From Pseudomonadota bacterium (GTDB taxonomy: Bacteria > Pseudomonadota > Gammaproteobacteria > Pseudomonadales > Moraxellaceae), in NCBI GenBank assembly GCA_021833365.1, contig JAKBFV010000014.1, positions 1 through 44,378 of the forward strand: DNA of 44,378 bases. The letters run 5' to 3'. The notes beneath the pieces were generated by a model. That model saw only the letters and a list, made by a program, of their open reading frames with translations. It was not told the DNA's origin and searched no databases. Shown one piece after another: positions 24,556 to 34,658 of the stretch (positions are counted from its first letter, which is position 1; the number at the start of each line of letters is the position of its first letter). Position numbers and translations under genes: made by a program.

Positions 24556-26868
24556 ATGCAGACCATCATCGACCGTATCGCCACTGAATTGACGGCGCGC
24601 CCCGAACAGATCCAGGCCGCCATCGCCCTGCTCGACGGCGGCGCCACCGTCCCTTTCATCGCCCGCTACCGCAAAGAGGTTACCGGTGGACTCGATGATA
24701 CACAACTTCGTCATCTCGAGGAGCGCCTCAGCTATCTGCGCGAACTCGAAGAAAGACGCGCCAGCATCGTCAAGAGCATCGTCGAACAGGGCAAGATGAA
24801 CGATCTTCTGGCGCAGCAGATCGCCCTGGCCGATAACAAGGCCCGCCTCGAAGATCTCTATCTGCCCTACAAGCCGCGCCGCGTCAGCAAAGGCCAGCTG
24901 GCGCGCGAAGCTGGACTGGAAGCGCTCGCCGATCTCCTGCTCACCCAGCCCGAGCACCTGCCGCAGGAAGCCGCCGTCGCCTACATCCAGGCTGACAGCG
25001 CCTATGCCGACAGCAAGGCCGTGCTCGAAGGCGCCCGCCACATCCTCATGGAGCGCTTCGCCGAGAACGCCGACCTGCTCGCTGCTCTGCGCCAGCGCCG
25101 CCAGGACGAGGGTCTGCTGCACGCCCGTCTGGTCGCCGGCAAGGAGGCCGCCGGACAGAAGTTCCGCGACTACTTCGCCTACGACGAAAAGCTCAGCGAC
25201 ATCCCCTCGCACCGCGCCCTCGCCCTCTTGCGCGGCCGCAACGAAGGCGTCCTCAGCCTCAGTGTCGACCTGCCGGTGAGCGCCGAGGCCGAGCGTCATC
25301 CCGGCGAACTCCTCATCGCTGCGCATGCCGGCATCCAGGCGCAAGGACGCGCCGCTGATGACTGGCTGGCCGAGGTGGTGCGCTGGACCTGGAAGATCAA
25401 GCTGCAGACGCACATGGAGAGCGAGGCCCTGAGCGAGCTCAAGCAACACGCCGAAGCCGACGCCATCCAGGTCTTCGCACGCAATCTCAAGGCCCTGTTG
25501 ATGGCCGCTCCGGCCGGCATGAAAGCCACCCTCGGCCTCGACCCCGGCCTGCGTACCGGCGTCAAGATGGCGGTCGTCGACGCCACCGGCAAACTGCTCG
25601 AGCACGGCGTCATCTTCCCGCACGAGCCGAAGCGCGACTGGCAGGGCGCCCTGCTCGAACTCGCCCGCATCTGCCAGCGCCATAAGGTCCAGCTCGTCGC
25701 CATCGGCAACGGCACGGCCTCGCGCGAGACCGACAAACTGGTGGCAGAGCTGATACGTCAGCACCCCGAACTCGCCCTCACCCGCATCGTCGTCAGCGAA
25801 GCCGGCGCCTCCGTCTACTCCGCCTCGGAACTGGCAGCGCGCGAATTTCCCGGTCTTGACGTTTCCTATCGCGGCGCCGTCAGCATCGCCCGACGCTTGC
25901 AGGATCCCCTCGCCGAACTGGTCAAGATCGAACCGAAGGCGATCGGCGTCGGCCAATACCAGCACGACGTCCAGCAGAGTCGCCTGGCACGCGCCCTCGA
26001 CGGCGTCGTCGAGGACTGCGTCAACGCCGTCGGCGTCGACGTCAACACCGCCTCGGCGGCCCTGCTCAGCCGCATCGCCGGTCTCAACGCGATCATCGCC
26101 GGCAACATCGTCGACTTCCGCGATCAGCATGGCCCCTTCCGCAGCCGCAAGGCGCTCAAGGAAGTGCCGCGCCTCGGCGAACGCACCTTTGAACAGGCGG
26201 CCGGCTTTTTGCGCATCCATGATGGCGATGACCCTCTCGACGCTTCGGCCGTGCATCCGGAGAGCTATCCGGTCGTCGCCCGCCTGCTGCAACAAAGCCA
26301 GCGTGAGCTGCGCGCCCTGATCGGCGATAGCGCCTATCTGCGCGCTGTCGACGCCGCCAGCCTGACCGATGAACGCTTCGGCCTGCCCACTGTTCAAGAC
26401 ATCCTCAGTGAACTGGAAAAGCCCGGCCGCGATCCGCGCCCGGACTTCCGCGCCCCGGAATTCCTCGACGGCATCGACAGCATCGAGCAGCTCAAGCCGG
26501 GCATGCAGCTCGAAGGCGTGGTCAGCAATGTCACCGCTTTTGGCGCCTTCGTCGACATCGGCGTGCATCAGGACGGCCTCGTCCACATCTCGGCGCTCGC
26601 CGATCGCTTCATCCGCGACGCGCATGAGGTGGTCAAGGCCGGTGACATCGTCAGCGTGCGCGTCGTCGAAGTCGACGTGGCACGCTCGCGCATCGGCCTG
26701 TCGATGCGCAAGGACACCGCCAGCGCCGAAGCGGCGCCGGCTGCACCGACCGCGAAAGCACCGAAAAAGACCGCCAGCGCCGCCCCCCGGCAAGGCAACC
26801 GCAGCGCCCCGGCGACACCGACCGCCACCCTCGGCGATCTGCTGCGCAAGGCCGGACTGGAACGATGA
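24556..26868 (+). CDS. tex: Transcription accessory protein Tex, S1 RNA-binding
   Basis: A 770-residue protein involved in transcription and RNA-related processes. N-terminal helical region (AALLDGGATVPFIARYRKEV), central YqgF/RuvC-like domain (LGLDPGLRTGVKMAVVD), a helix-hairpin-helix region (NTASAALLSRIAGLN), and an S1 domain near residues 650-720 (GVVSNVTAFGAFVDIGVHQD). A basic, Ala/Pro-rich tail (TAKAPKKTASAAPRQ) ends it. Size and domain order match the family. It overlaps mtgA by four bases (ATGA), so these two are co-transcribed. It is divergent from the OmpR-type regulator. Confidence 0.97.
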   Translation: MQTIIDRIATELTARPEQIQAAIALLDGGATVPFIARYRKEVTGGLDDTQLRHLEERLSYLRELEERRASIVKSIVEQGKMNDLLAQQIALADNKARLEDLYLPYKPRRVSKGQLAREAGLEALADLLLTQPEHLPQEAAVAYIQADSAYADSKAVLEGARHILMERFAENADLLAALRQRRQDEGLLHARLVAGKEAAGQKFRDYFAYDEKLSDIPSHRALALLRGRNEGVLSLSVDLPVSAEAERHPGELLIAAHAGIQAQGRAADDWLAEVVRWTWKIKLQTHMESEALSELKQHAEADAIQVFARNLKALLMAAPAGMKATLGLDPGLRTGVKMAVVDATGKLLEHGVIFPHEPKRDWQGALLELARICQRHKVQLVAIGNGTASRETDKLVAELIRQHPELALTRIVVSEAGASVYSASELAAREFPGLDVSYRGAVSIARRLQDPLAELVKIEPKAIGVGQYQHDVQQSRLARALDGVVEDCVNAVGVDVNTASAALLSRIAGLNAIIAGNIVDFRDQHGPFRSRKALKEVPRLGERTFEQAAGFLRIHDGDDPLDASAVHPESYPVVARLLQQSQRELRALIGDSAYLRAVDAASLTDERFGLPTVQDILSELEKPGRDPRPDFRAPEFLDGIDSIEQLKPGMQLEGVVSNVTAFGAFVDIGVHQDGLVHISALADRFIRDAHEVVKAGDIVSVRVVEVDVARSRIGLSMRKDTASAEAAPAAPTAKAPKKTASAAPRQGNRSAPATPTATLGDLLRKAGLER

Positions 26869-27560
26869 GCGCCAGATGGCGCTGGTGGCCACGCCTGCTC
26901 CTCGGGCTCACCGGCGTCTTGCTCGTTTATCAGCTCTGGCTGCTCGCGCATGTGCTGTGGTGGCGCCAGCACAATCCCGCCAGCAGCGCCTTCATGCGCG
27001 CCGGCCTTGCGCGTCTGCGCGACGATGACCCCGATGCGCAACTACGCCAGCACTGGGTGCCCTATAACGCCATCGCCTACCCGCTCAAGGCCGCCGTCCT
27101 CGCCGCTGAGGACGCGCGTTTTTTGCGCCACCACGGTTTCGACTGGCAAGGCATCGAACTGGCCTGGAACAAGGACCTCGCCCAACACCGCATCGTCGCC
27201 GGCGGCTCGACGATCTCGCAGCAGCTGGCGAAAAATCTCTTCCTTTCACAACAACGCACGCCCTGGCGCAAGGCCGAAGAAAGCCTGATCACGCTCATGC
27301 TCGAACATCTGCTGAGCAAGCGCCGCATCCTCGAGATCTACCTCAACGTCATCGAATGGGGCGATGGCGTCTATGGCGCCGATGCCGCCGCCGAACACTA
27401 TTTTCACGTCCACGCCCGCCATCTCAGCAGCGCTCAGGCCTGCTGGCTGGCCGCCGCCATCCCCGATCCGCGCGCCGCCGACGACCACCGTCAGACCCGT
27501 CATCTGCGCCGCAAGGCCGCCATCCTGGCGCGCCGTCTGACACAGGTGGCGGTGCCCTGA
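26865..27560 (+). CDS. mtgA: Monofunctional biosynthetic peptidoglycan transglycosylase
   Basis: A 231-residue GT51 enzyme that polymerises lipid II into glycan strands at the periplasmic face of the inner membrane. One N-terminal membrane anchor (about residues 10-32), then family motifs EDARFLRHHGFDW (catalytic Glu), GGSTISQQLAKNLFLS, and RRILEIYLNVIEWGDGVYGAD. Without a transpeptidase domain, as usual for MtgA. It overlaps tex by four bases. It follows a very GC-rich gene and is normal in length. Confidence 0.95.
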   Translation: MSARWRWWPRLLLGLTGVLLVYQLWLLAHVLWWRQHNPASSAFMRAGLARLRDDDPDAQLRQHWVPYNAIAYPLKAAVLAAEDARFLRHHGFDWQGIELAWNKDLAQHRIVAGGSTISQQLAKNLFLSQQRTPWRKAEESLITLMLEHLLSKRRILEIYLNVIEWGDGVYGADAAAEHYFHVHARHLSSAQACWLAAAIPDPRAADDHRQTRHLRRKAAILARRLTQVAVP

Positions 27561-27618
27561 GCACGCCGCATCGACCGGGCTCTGCTATGCTGGACAGGAC
27601 CACCAGGGAGGGAAGTCC

Positions 27619-28545
27619 ATGCGCCGTCTCATCATCGTCCTCATCGCTATCCTCAGCTTTCCGGTGCAGGCCGACTGCCTCGCCGATCTGCGCCACAGCG
27701 CGCACGTGCAGCGCGCCTGCCTGGTGACGCAAAGCCGCGTCAACGAGTGCGACGCCGTCATCCATGCGACGGCGCAGATGACCGCGCAATGCCAGGTGCA
27801 AGGCTACGCCGCGGCGCAGACGACCTATGCCGTGCAACAGGGTTTCGCCGAGGTGATCGGCGATCCCGAACGCAGCCCCTATCGCCTGGCCCTGGCGCGC
27901 CTGCGCGCCCGCCAGCAGCTGCTGACCCGTCTCGACGCGCGCTGGAACCAGCGCTGGGCCGGCATCCTGCCACAGGTGCGTGACGACGGTTTCGACGATA
28001 ATGAATGTCCACTCGCCTTCAAAGGGCAGCAGGATCGCTACCTCATGGTCGCCGATCTGCACCTGCCCGTGCGCGCCAAGCTCGGCCCTGACCTTGGCAA
28101 CAGCCACCCCGACAGCGAACACCTCTATATCGCGACCATGCAGCCTGGACTATGTTTCGGTCCCGCCGCCGCCCTGCAGACGACGCGTATCGAAGCCGAT
28201 GAACCGGGCTTCGTCTACAACCTCAGCACCAGCGATCTCGACCTCATCCGCCAGGCCGCCAACAAGGCGGTGACACCGCAGCTGCATCTGCATCTGTGTG
28301 GCACGATCAGCGACTGCCTGGCGCAGTCGGCACACCTGCAACAGATCTGGCGTTCCTACCAGCGCCATGTCCAGCAGCTGTCGGCGAGCGAGCAATGCCG
28401 ACGCTACGCCAGCGCCAACGCCTCCGGTGAAATCGACGTCGCCCATCTCTACGGCGTCGACTGCAGCACCGTCGATAAGGCCGGGACCTTGCAAAAAGAA
28501 CAGAGTGAAAGTCAGGCGGAAGCGCAGCAGCTCTTTGGCCCCTGA
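27619..28545 (+). CDS. Secreted cysteine-rich protein of unknown function
   Basis: A 308-residue protein with a signal peptide (IIVLIAILSFPVQA, cleavage before D19) and ten cysteines, C20 being next to the cleavage site, with C34, C44 and C58 following. The even number of cysteines fits disulfide bonds in the periplasm. The protein is largely helical and has no motif I recognise; the central block FDDNECPLAFKGQQDRYLMV is distinctive. It has its own strong ribosome binding site (GGGAGGGAAG) and a -10-like TATGCT (about 27586). It lies between mtgA and xseB on the same strand. Confidence 0.75.
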   Translation: MRRLIIVLIAILSFPVQADCLADLRHSAHVQRACLVTQSRVNECDAVIHATAQMTAQCQVQGYAAAQTTYAVQQGFAEVIGDPERSPYRLALARLRARQQLLTRLDARWNQRWAGILPQVRDDGFDDNECPLAFKGQQDRYLMVADLHLPVRAKLGPDLGNSHPDSEHLYIATMQPGLCFGPAAALQTTRIEADEPGFVYNLSTSDLDLIRQAANKAVTPQLHLHLCGTISDCLAQSAHLQQIWRSYQRHVQQLSASEQCRRYASANASGEIDVAHLYGVDCSTVDKAGTLQKEQSESQAEAQQLFGP

Positions 28546-28598
28546 GCCACTCATGCTAGACTGGCGCCTGCCCGCAGCCTGCACGGAGAAGGCCGATC

Positions 28599-28841
28599 TT
28601 GTCGGATAGCGCCGCATCGAACACCGCCTCCTTTGAAGAGTCCCTGCAAGAACTCGAAGGCCTCGTACGCCTGCTCGAACGCGGCGACGCGCCGCTGGAA
28701 GAAGCCCTGCAGGCCTTCGAGCGTGGTGTCGCCCTCAGCCGCCGTTGTCAGAGCCTGCTCGACCAGGCCGAGCAGCGCGTACAGGTGCTCAGCGCCGATG
28801 CGCGCGGTGAGTTTCAGGCGGGGGATGCCGGTGAGCTCTGA
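28599..28841 (+). CDS. xseB: Exodeoxyribonuclease VII small subunit
   Basis: An 80-residue subunit of exonuclease VII, which degrades single-stranded DNA together with XseA (not in this window). The conserved helical segment [20 protein letters not shown] followed by [12 protein letters not shown] is typical. Translation appears to start at TTG (28599), with GGAGAAGG a few bases upstream; no in-frame ATG is better placed. It overlaps ispA by 17 bases, the usual xseB-ispA-dxs order. Confidence 0.93.
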   Translation: MSDSAASNTASFEESLQELEGLVRLLERGDAPLEEALQAFERGVALSRRCQSLLDQAEQRVQVLSADARGEFQAGDAGEL

Positions 28842-29712
28842 GTCGCCATCTTTTCTGAGCACCGTCCAGACGCGCATCCAGACCCAACTGGGTGAGTTTC
28901 TCGAACAGCAGAACCATGCTGCGCCACGCCTGCAGGCGGCGATGATCTACAGCGTCCTCAACGGCGGCAAACGCATCCGCCCCGCCCTCGTCTACGCCGC
29001 CTGTCAGGCTTGTGGCGGCGAGCTCGCCATGGCCGACGCCGCTGCCATCGCCGTCGAGCTCATCCACTGCTACTCCCTGGTGCACGATGATCTGCCGTGC
29101 ATGGACGACGACGATCTGCGCCGCGGCCTGCCGACCTGCCACAAGCGTTTCTCCGAGGATGTCGCCCTGCTCGCCGGCGACACCCTGCAGGCCCTCGCCT
29201 TTGCCAGCCTGAGCGCCGGCAGCGGTGACGCCGAGCGCCGTCTGCAGATGCTGCACCTCCTCGCCAGCGCGGCGCGCGACATGGCCATTGGCCAGACCCT
29301 CGATCTCGAAGCCGAGCAACAACGCATCGACCTTACGCGCCTGGAAACGATCCACCACCACAAGACCGGCGCCCTGATCCGCGCCAGCCTCGCCCTCGGC
29401 GCCCTCAGCGCCGGACCGCTCAGCGCCGAGCTACTCGCCCGTTTCGAACATTTCGGTGACCGCCTCGGCCTCGCCTTTCAGGTGCATGACGACATCCTCG
29501 ACGTCATCGGCGATACCGACATCCTCGGCAAGGCGGTGGGTTCCGATCAGCGCCTCGGCAAGGCCACTTATCCGCAACTGCTCGGCCTGCCGGCAGCGTG
29601 CGAGTTGAGCGCGCAACTGCACCAGCAAGCCCTGGCCGCCCTCGCCGAATTACCCGGGGCGACCGGACCACTCACCGCCGTGACCGATTATCTGATCTCC
29701 CGCGATCGCTAG
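28825..29712 (+). CDS. ispA: Farnesyl diphosphate synthase
   Basis: About 295 residues from ATG 28825, inside the end of xseB and preceded by a G-rich ribosome binding site (GTG 28831 is an alternative). It condenses dimethylallyl and isopentenyl diphosphates to farnesyl diphosphate. Motifs: [20 protein letters not shown], first Asp-rich motif [14 protein letters not shown] (residues 88-101), and the second, [15 protein letters not shown]. The frame extends 64 codons further upstream only as a shadow of xseB. It lies between xseB and dxs. Confidence 0.95.
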   Translation: MPVSSESPSFLSTVQTRIQTQLGEFLEQQNHAAPRLQAAMIYSVLNGGKRIRPALVYAACQACGGELAMADAAAIAVELIHCYSLVHDDLPCMDDDDLRRGLPTCHKRFSEDVALLAGDTLQALAFASLSAGSGDAERRLQMLHLLASAARDMAIGQTLDLEAEQQRIDLTRLETIHHHKTGALIRASLALGALSAGPLSAELLARFEHFGDRLGLAFQVHDDILDVIGDTDILGKAVGSDQRLGKATYPQLLGLPAACELSAQLHQQALAALAELPGATGPLTAVTDYLISRDR

Positions 29713-29719
29713 TTGCGGG

Positions 29720-29725
29720 TATAAT
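29720..29725 (+). promoter_or_regulatory. -10 element upstream of dxs
   Basis: TATAAT lies 34 bases before the chosen dxs start and just after the ispA stop at 29712. It suggests that dxs has its own promoter in addition to readthrough from ispA. The -35 is weak. Confidence 0.45.
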
Positions 29726-29759
29726 GCAGCACGAACCGTGTGCGAGGTCCCAGTGCAGG

Positions 29760-31627
29760 ATGTTTGACGCCATTCCCCGCGAGCGCCCCGAGACTCCGCT
29801 GCTCGATGAAATCGACGACCCCGCCCGCCTGCGCAAGCTCCCGCTCGACGCCCTGCCTGAGCTGGCCGAGGAACTGCGCGCCTTTCTGCTCTGGTCGGTG
29901 GGCCAGACCGGCGGACACTTCGGCGCCGGCCTCGGCGTCGTCGAACTGAGCATCGCTCTGCACTACTGCTACGATACACCGCAGGACCGTCTGGTCTGGG
30001 ACGTCGGCCACCAGAGCTATCCGCACAAGATCCTCACCGGCCGCCGCGAGGCGCTGACGACGATACGGCAACGCCACGGCCTCGCCGCTTTTCCCAGCCG
30101 TCAGGAGTCGATCTACGACACCTTCGGCGTCGGCCATTCCTCGACCTCGATCTCCGCTGCCCTGGGCATGGCCCTGGCCGCCCGCCGGCAGGGTCGGCGC
30201 CGCCACGTCTGCGCCATCATCGGCGATGGCGCCATGACCGCCGGCCTCGCCTTCGAAGGCTTGAGTCACGCCGCCCACGCCGGCGCCGACATGCTCGTCG
30301 TCCTCAACGACAACGACATGTCGATCTCGCGCAATGTCGGCGGCTTCTCCAACTATCTGGCGCGCATCTGGGCGAGCCGCAGCTACATCGCCCTGCGCGA
30401 AGGCGGCAAACGCGTCCTCGCCACCATGCCCAGTACCCTCGACTTCGCCCGCCGCACCGAAGAGAGCTTCAAGCATCTGTTGCAGGCGCCCGGCGCCCTG
30501 TTCGAGAGCATAGGCTTCAACTACGTCGGCCCCATCGACGGCCACAATCTCGCCGAGCTGGTCGAGACCATCAGCAATCTGCGCAGCGCCCCCGGCCCGC
30601 AACTGCTGCACATCTACACCACCAAGGGCAAGGGCTTCGCTCCCGCTGAAGCCGATCCCATCGGTTATCACGCCATCACCAAGATGGACGCACCGCGCCC
30701 GGAGACGCCACCGGCACGACGCGGCGAGAAGTTTTCAAAAGTCTTCGGTGACTGGCTATGCGCCATGGCGCGCACCGACAGCCGTCTGGTCGCCATCACC
30801 CCCGCCATGTGCGAAGGCTCCGGCATGCAGGACTTCGCGCATGAGTTTCCCGAGCGCTATCACGACGTCGCCATCGCCGAGCAACACGCCCTGACCCTAG
30901 CCGCCGGCCTCGCCTGCGAAGGTGAGAAGCCGGTGGTCGCCATCTACTCGACCTTCCTGCAGCGCGGCTATGACCAGCTCATCCACGACATCGCCCTGCA
31001 GAACCTCGACGTCACCTTCGGCGTCGATCGTGCCGGCCTGGTCGGTGAAGACGGCCCGACGCACTCCGGTGTCTTCGACATCGCCTTTTTGCGCACCGTC
31101 CCCAACGTCCTCATCATGACGCCCTCCGATGAAGCCGAGTGCCGCGCCATGCTCTCGACTGCCTTTGCCCACCGCGGCCCCGCCGCTGTGCGCTACCCGC
31201 GCGGCACTGGCTGCGGTGCCAGCATCCCCGCTCACCTCGAGCCCCTGCCCCTGGGGCGGGCACGCATCGAGCGGCGCGGCCAGGAGATCGCCATCCTCGT
31301 CTTCGGCCCCCTCCTGCACAGCTTGCGCGAACTCGCCGAACGCCTGCAGGCCAGCCTCGTCGATATGCGCTTCGTGCGCCCTCTCGACGTCGATCTGGTG
31401 CTGGCCATGGCCGCTGAACACCGTTTGCTGGTGACCGTCGAGGAGCATCAGATCGCCGGGGGGGCCGGCAGTGCCGTCGCCGAGTGCCTGCATCAGGCGG
31501 GGCGCACGACGCCTCTGTTGATGCTCGGCATCCCTGACCGTTTCATCGAACACGGCACGCCAGCGCAGATGCTCGTCGATGCCGGCCTCGACGCCGACAG
31601 CATCGCGCTGCGCATACAGGAGCGCTT

Positions 31628-31646
<19 letters not shown>
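29760..31646 (+). CDS. dxs: 1-deoxy-D-xylulose-5-phosphate synthase
   Basis: About 628 residues from ATG 29760 ([15 protein letters not shown]), with GCAGGA upstream; an ATG at 29724 is possible, giving 12 more residues. A thiamine-diphosphate enzyme that joins pyruvate and glyceraldehyde-3-phosphate, the first step of the MEP isoprenoid pathway. Motifs: [33 protein letters not shown], the ThDP site [15 protein letters not shown]...NDNDMSIS, and the transketolase-like C-terminal half with [16 protein letters not shown]-type sequence ([16 protein letters not shown]). Its 3' end overlaps convergent ribA by 19 bases. Confidence 0.96.
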
Positions 31647-32242
<596 letters not shown>

Positions 32243-32325
32243 GGTTCACTCCTGCCGAAAAAGAGGCTCGAGTTTAACACGCGCCGACGACTTTGCCCGG
32301 CCTATCCGGACAACGCACTGTTGCC

Positions 32326-32832
32326 TCAGATGGCCAAGAGGATCTGTGCCAGGCGCAGCAGAAGAGCCGCCAGCAGCGCCGCCAGCACATCATCGAGCAT
32401 GATGCCAAAGCCGCCATGGACGTGACGATCAACCCAGCGGATGGGCCAGGGCTTGAAGATATCGAAGACGCGAAAGAGGCAAAAGCCGAGCAGCAGCAGA
32501 CCCAGCAGGGCAGAACCGGTGACCGGATAGAGGATGAGGGGTGACAGGGTCAGCCACTGACCGAGAAACTCATCGATGACGATGCCGCCATGGTCGTGCA
32601 CGCCGAGATCACGGCTGGTGCGCGCGCAGATCCAGGTCGCCAGGACAAAGAGGACGGCCATGGCGATGAAAAAAGCCGCCACCGACAGATGCCGCCAGAG
32701 CAGAAAAAAAGGCAGGGCGAGGAGAGAACCGGCGCTGCCCGGCGCGTAGGGTGACAGACCGCTGCCGAAGCCGAAGGCGAGCCAGTGCAAGGGGTGGCGC
32801 GTCTTGAAGCCCGCCGGCGTCTTGATCTTCAA
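32326..32832 (-). CDS. pgpA: Phosphatidylglycerophosphatase A
   Basis: A 168-residue inner-membrane enzyme that removes phosphate from phosphatidylglycerophosphate to give phosphatidylglycerol. The N-terminal GFGSGLSPYAPGSAGSLLAL and the acidic VIDEFLGQWLTL are the family's active-site blocks. It has about four membrane segments. It overlaps thiL by four bases, the normal thiL-pgpA order in Pseudomonas and enterobacteria. Confidence 0.95.
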   Translation of the reverse strand: MKIKTPAGFKTRHPLHWLAFGFGSGLSPYAPGSAGSLLALPFFLLWRHLSVAAFFIAMAVLFVLATWICARTSRDLGVHDHGGIVIDEFLGQWLTLSPLILYPVTGSALLGLLLLGFCLFRVFDIFKPWPIRWVDRHVHGGFGIMLDDVLAALLAALLLRLAQILLAI

Positions 32833-33743
32833 AAGTGCTGGTATCCTGTCTGAGGTACATCGACCTGGCGCCCGCCCTGCCAGCAGCGCAGACCGGCACG
32901 CGCCTCGATGCGGCCGATGCGCTGAAGCGCCACGTCGGTCGCCGGCAAGGCCTGCTCAGGCGGCCAGGTGAAACAGAGCTCGTAGTCGTCTCCCCCCTGC
33001 AAGATGGCGGCGAGATCACGTGGCCTCTCCTGACGCCAGGGCAAGGCGTCGAGATCGAGGCTGGCGCCGACCTGCGAAGCGCTGAGCAGATGACCGAGAT
33101 CCTGCGCCAGACCATCGGAGATGTCGATGGCGGCGTGCGCCCGGCCACGCAGGGCCTGGCCGAGCTGCAGGCGGGGCTGCGGACGGTCGAGACGCTCACG
33201 CAGGCCAGCGCCATCGCCACCGGCCAGGATATCGGCGAGGGCAAGGGCGGCTTCGCCAGGGTAGCCACTGACGTAGATGTCGTCACCGACCTGCGCCGCC
33301 GCCCGGCACAGCGCCTGTCCCACCGGCACACTGCCGAGGGCGGTGATGGTGACGCTCAAGGGACCACGCGTGGTGTCACCGCCGACCAACTGCACGGCGT
33401 GCTGGTCAGCGAGCTGACGCAGACCGCCGGCGAAGTCCTGCAACCAGTCGGCAGCAGCGGTAGGCAAGGTGAGGGCGAGCAGAAACCAGCGCGCCTGCGC
33501 CCCCATCGCCGCGAGATCGGAGAGGTTGACCGCCAGAGCCTTCCAGGCGATGTCAGCAGCGGCGGTGCCGAATGGAAAATGGCGACCGGCGACCAGGGTG
33601 TCGCAACAGGCCACCAGCTGCTCCCCCGGCGGCGGACGCAGCAAGGCGGCGTCATCGCCGACGCCGAGGCAGACGTCGGGGCGCGGCGCCGCGAAGCTGA
33701 AATAGCGGCGGATGAGCTCGAACTCAGCGAGCGGCGCGCTCAT
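32829..33743 (-). CDS. thiL: Thiamine-monophosphate kinase
   Basis: About 304 residues from ATG 33743 (MSAPLAEFELIRRYF), overlapping nusB by 20 bases; the upstream 13 codons of the frame are nusB shadow. It phosphorylates thiamine monophosphate to thiamine diphosphate. Motifs: VGDDAALLRPP near the start, DTLVAGRHFPF, KALAVNLSDLAAMGA, VGGDTTRGPLSVTITALG, and DISDGLAQDLGHLL. ThDP made here is the cofactor of the nearby Dxs. Confidence 0.95.
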   Translation of the reverse strand: MSAPLAEFELIRRYFSFAAPRPDVCLGVGDDAALLRPPPGEQLVACCDTLVAGRHFPFGTAAADIAWKALAVNLSDLAAMGAQARWFLLALTLPTAAADWLQDFAGGLRQLADQHAVQLVGGDTTRGPLSVTITALGSVPVGQALCRAAAQVGDDIYVSGYPGEAALALADILAGGDGAGLRERLDRPQPRLQLGQALRGRAHAAIDISDGLAQDLGHLLSASQVGASLDLDALPWRQERPRDLAAILQGGDDYELCFTWPPEQALPATDVALQRIGRIEARAGLRCWQGGRQVDVPQTGYQHF

Positions 33744-34167
33744 CGGCCCTGACCTGGCGCGCCCAGGCATCGAGCACGCCATTGACGTAACGATGCGATT
33801 CGCTGGCGCCGAAGTCCTTGGCCAGTTCCACCGCTTCGTTGATGATCACCTGATAGGGGATGTCGCGGCGGTGGTTCAACTCATAGGCGGCGAGCGCCAG
33901 GATGGCGTGTTCGATCGGCGTCAGCTCACTGACCTTGCGATCGATGAAGGACTGCAGCTGGCGATCGATCTCGACCTGCTCACGCACCACCCCCTGCAGG
34001 AGCTCGCCGAGATAGAGCACGTCGGTCTTGCGCAGATCATTCTCGGCATGACAGCGCGCCTCGATCTCATGCACCGGATTGCCGCTCAACTGCCATTCAT
34101 ACAATCCCTGCATGGCAAAGCGGCGCGCCTTGCGCCGCGCCGAAGGTTTGAAGTCGCGCTCGCTCAT
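33724..34167 (-). CDS. nusB: Transcription antitermination factor NusB
   Basis: A 147-residue all-helical RNA-binding factor that, with NusE (ribosomal S10), reads through terminators in rRNA operons. Recognisable by ARRKARRFAMQGLYEWQLSG near the start and by the C-terminal YQVIINEAVELAKDFGASES followed by RYVNGVLD. It starts four bases past ribH and overlaps thiL. The ribH-nusB-thiL-pgpA order is standard. Confidence 0.97.
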   Translation of the reverse strand: MSERDFKPSARRKARRFAMQGLYEWQLSGNPVHEIEARCHAENDLRKTDVLYLGELLQGVVREQVEIDRQLQSFIDRKVSELTPIEHAILALAAYELNHRRDIPYQVIINEAVELAKDFGASESHRYVNGVLDAWARQVRADERAAR

Positions 34168-34171
34168 CGTC

Positions 34172-34648
34172 TCAACCTATCTGGCGCAGCAAGGCGACCA
34201 TTTCCAGGGCGGTGAGGGCGGCTTCACTGCCCTTGTTGCCGGCCTTGGTGCCGGAGCGTTCGATCGCCTGTTCGATGCTATCGGTGGTGAGGACGCCGAA
34301 GATCACCGGCACACCGCTCTCCAGCTGGGCGACACCGAGGCCCTTGGCACACTCGCCAGCGACGTAGTCGAAATGCGGCGTACCGCCACGGATGACGGCG
34401 CCGAGAGCGAGAACGGCGTCATAGGCCTGCGTGGCGAGCAGCTTCTTCGCCACCAGCGGCAATTCCCAGGCACCCGGGCAGCGCACGATGGTCACCGCCG
34501 CATCGGGCACACCATGCCGCTTCAGGGTATCGCGGGCGCCCTCGAGCAGGGACTCGACGACGAAGCTGTTGAAGCGACCGACGACGATGGCGAAGCGGCC
34601 ATCCTGCGCCGCCGTATAGTGTCCTTCGATGATCTCGACGTCCTGCAT
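34172..34648 (-). CDS. ribH: 6,7-dimethyl-8-ribityllumazine synthase
   Basis: A 158-residue enzyme that condenses 5-amino-6-ribitylaminouracil with the four-carbon product of RibB. The frame opens much farther upstream, but that part is a shadow of ribB; ATG 34648 ([11 protein letters not shown]) fits the family length. Motifs: [44 protein letters not shown] and [20 protein letters not shown]. It forms the usual icosahedral or pentameric complexes in the family. Confidence 0.96.
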   Translation of the reverse strand: MQDVEIIEGHYTAAQDGRFAIVVGRFNSFVVESLLEGARDTLKRHGVPDAAVTIVRCPGAWELPLVAKKLLATQAYDAVLALGAVIRGGTPHFDYVAGECAKGLGVAQLESGVPVIFGVLTTDSIEQAIERSGTKAGNKGSEAALTALEMVALLRQIG

Positions 34649-34658
34649 GCTGGATTCC

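Noticed and set aside
24439-26892. Long 817-codon open frame opposite tex
   Set aside because: It mirrors the codon structure of tex, a GC-rich conserved gene; it has no recognisable domains and its composition is that of an antisense shadow.
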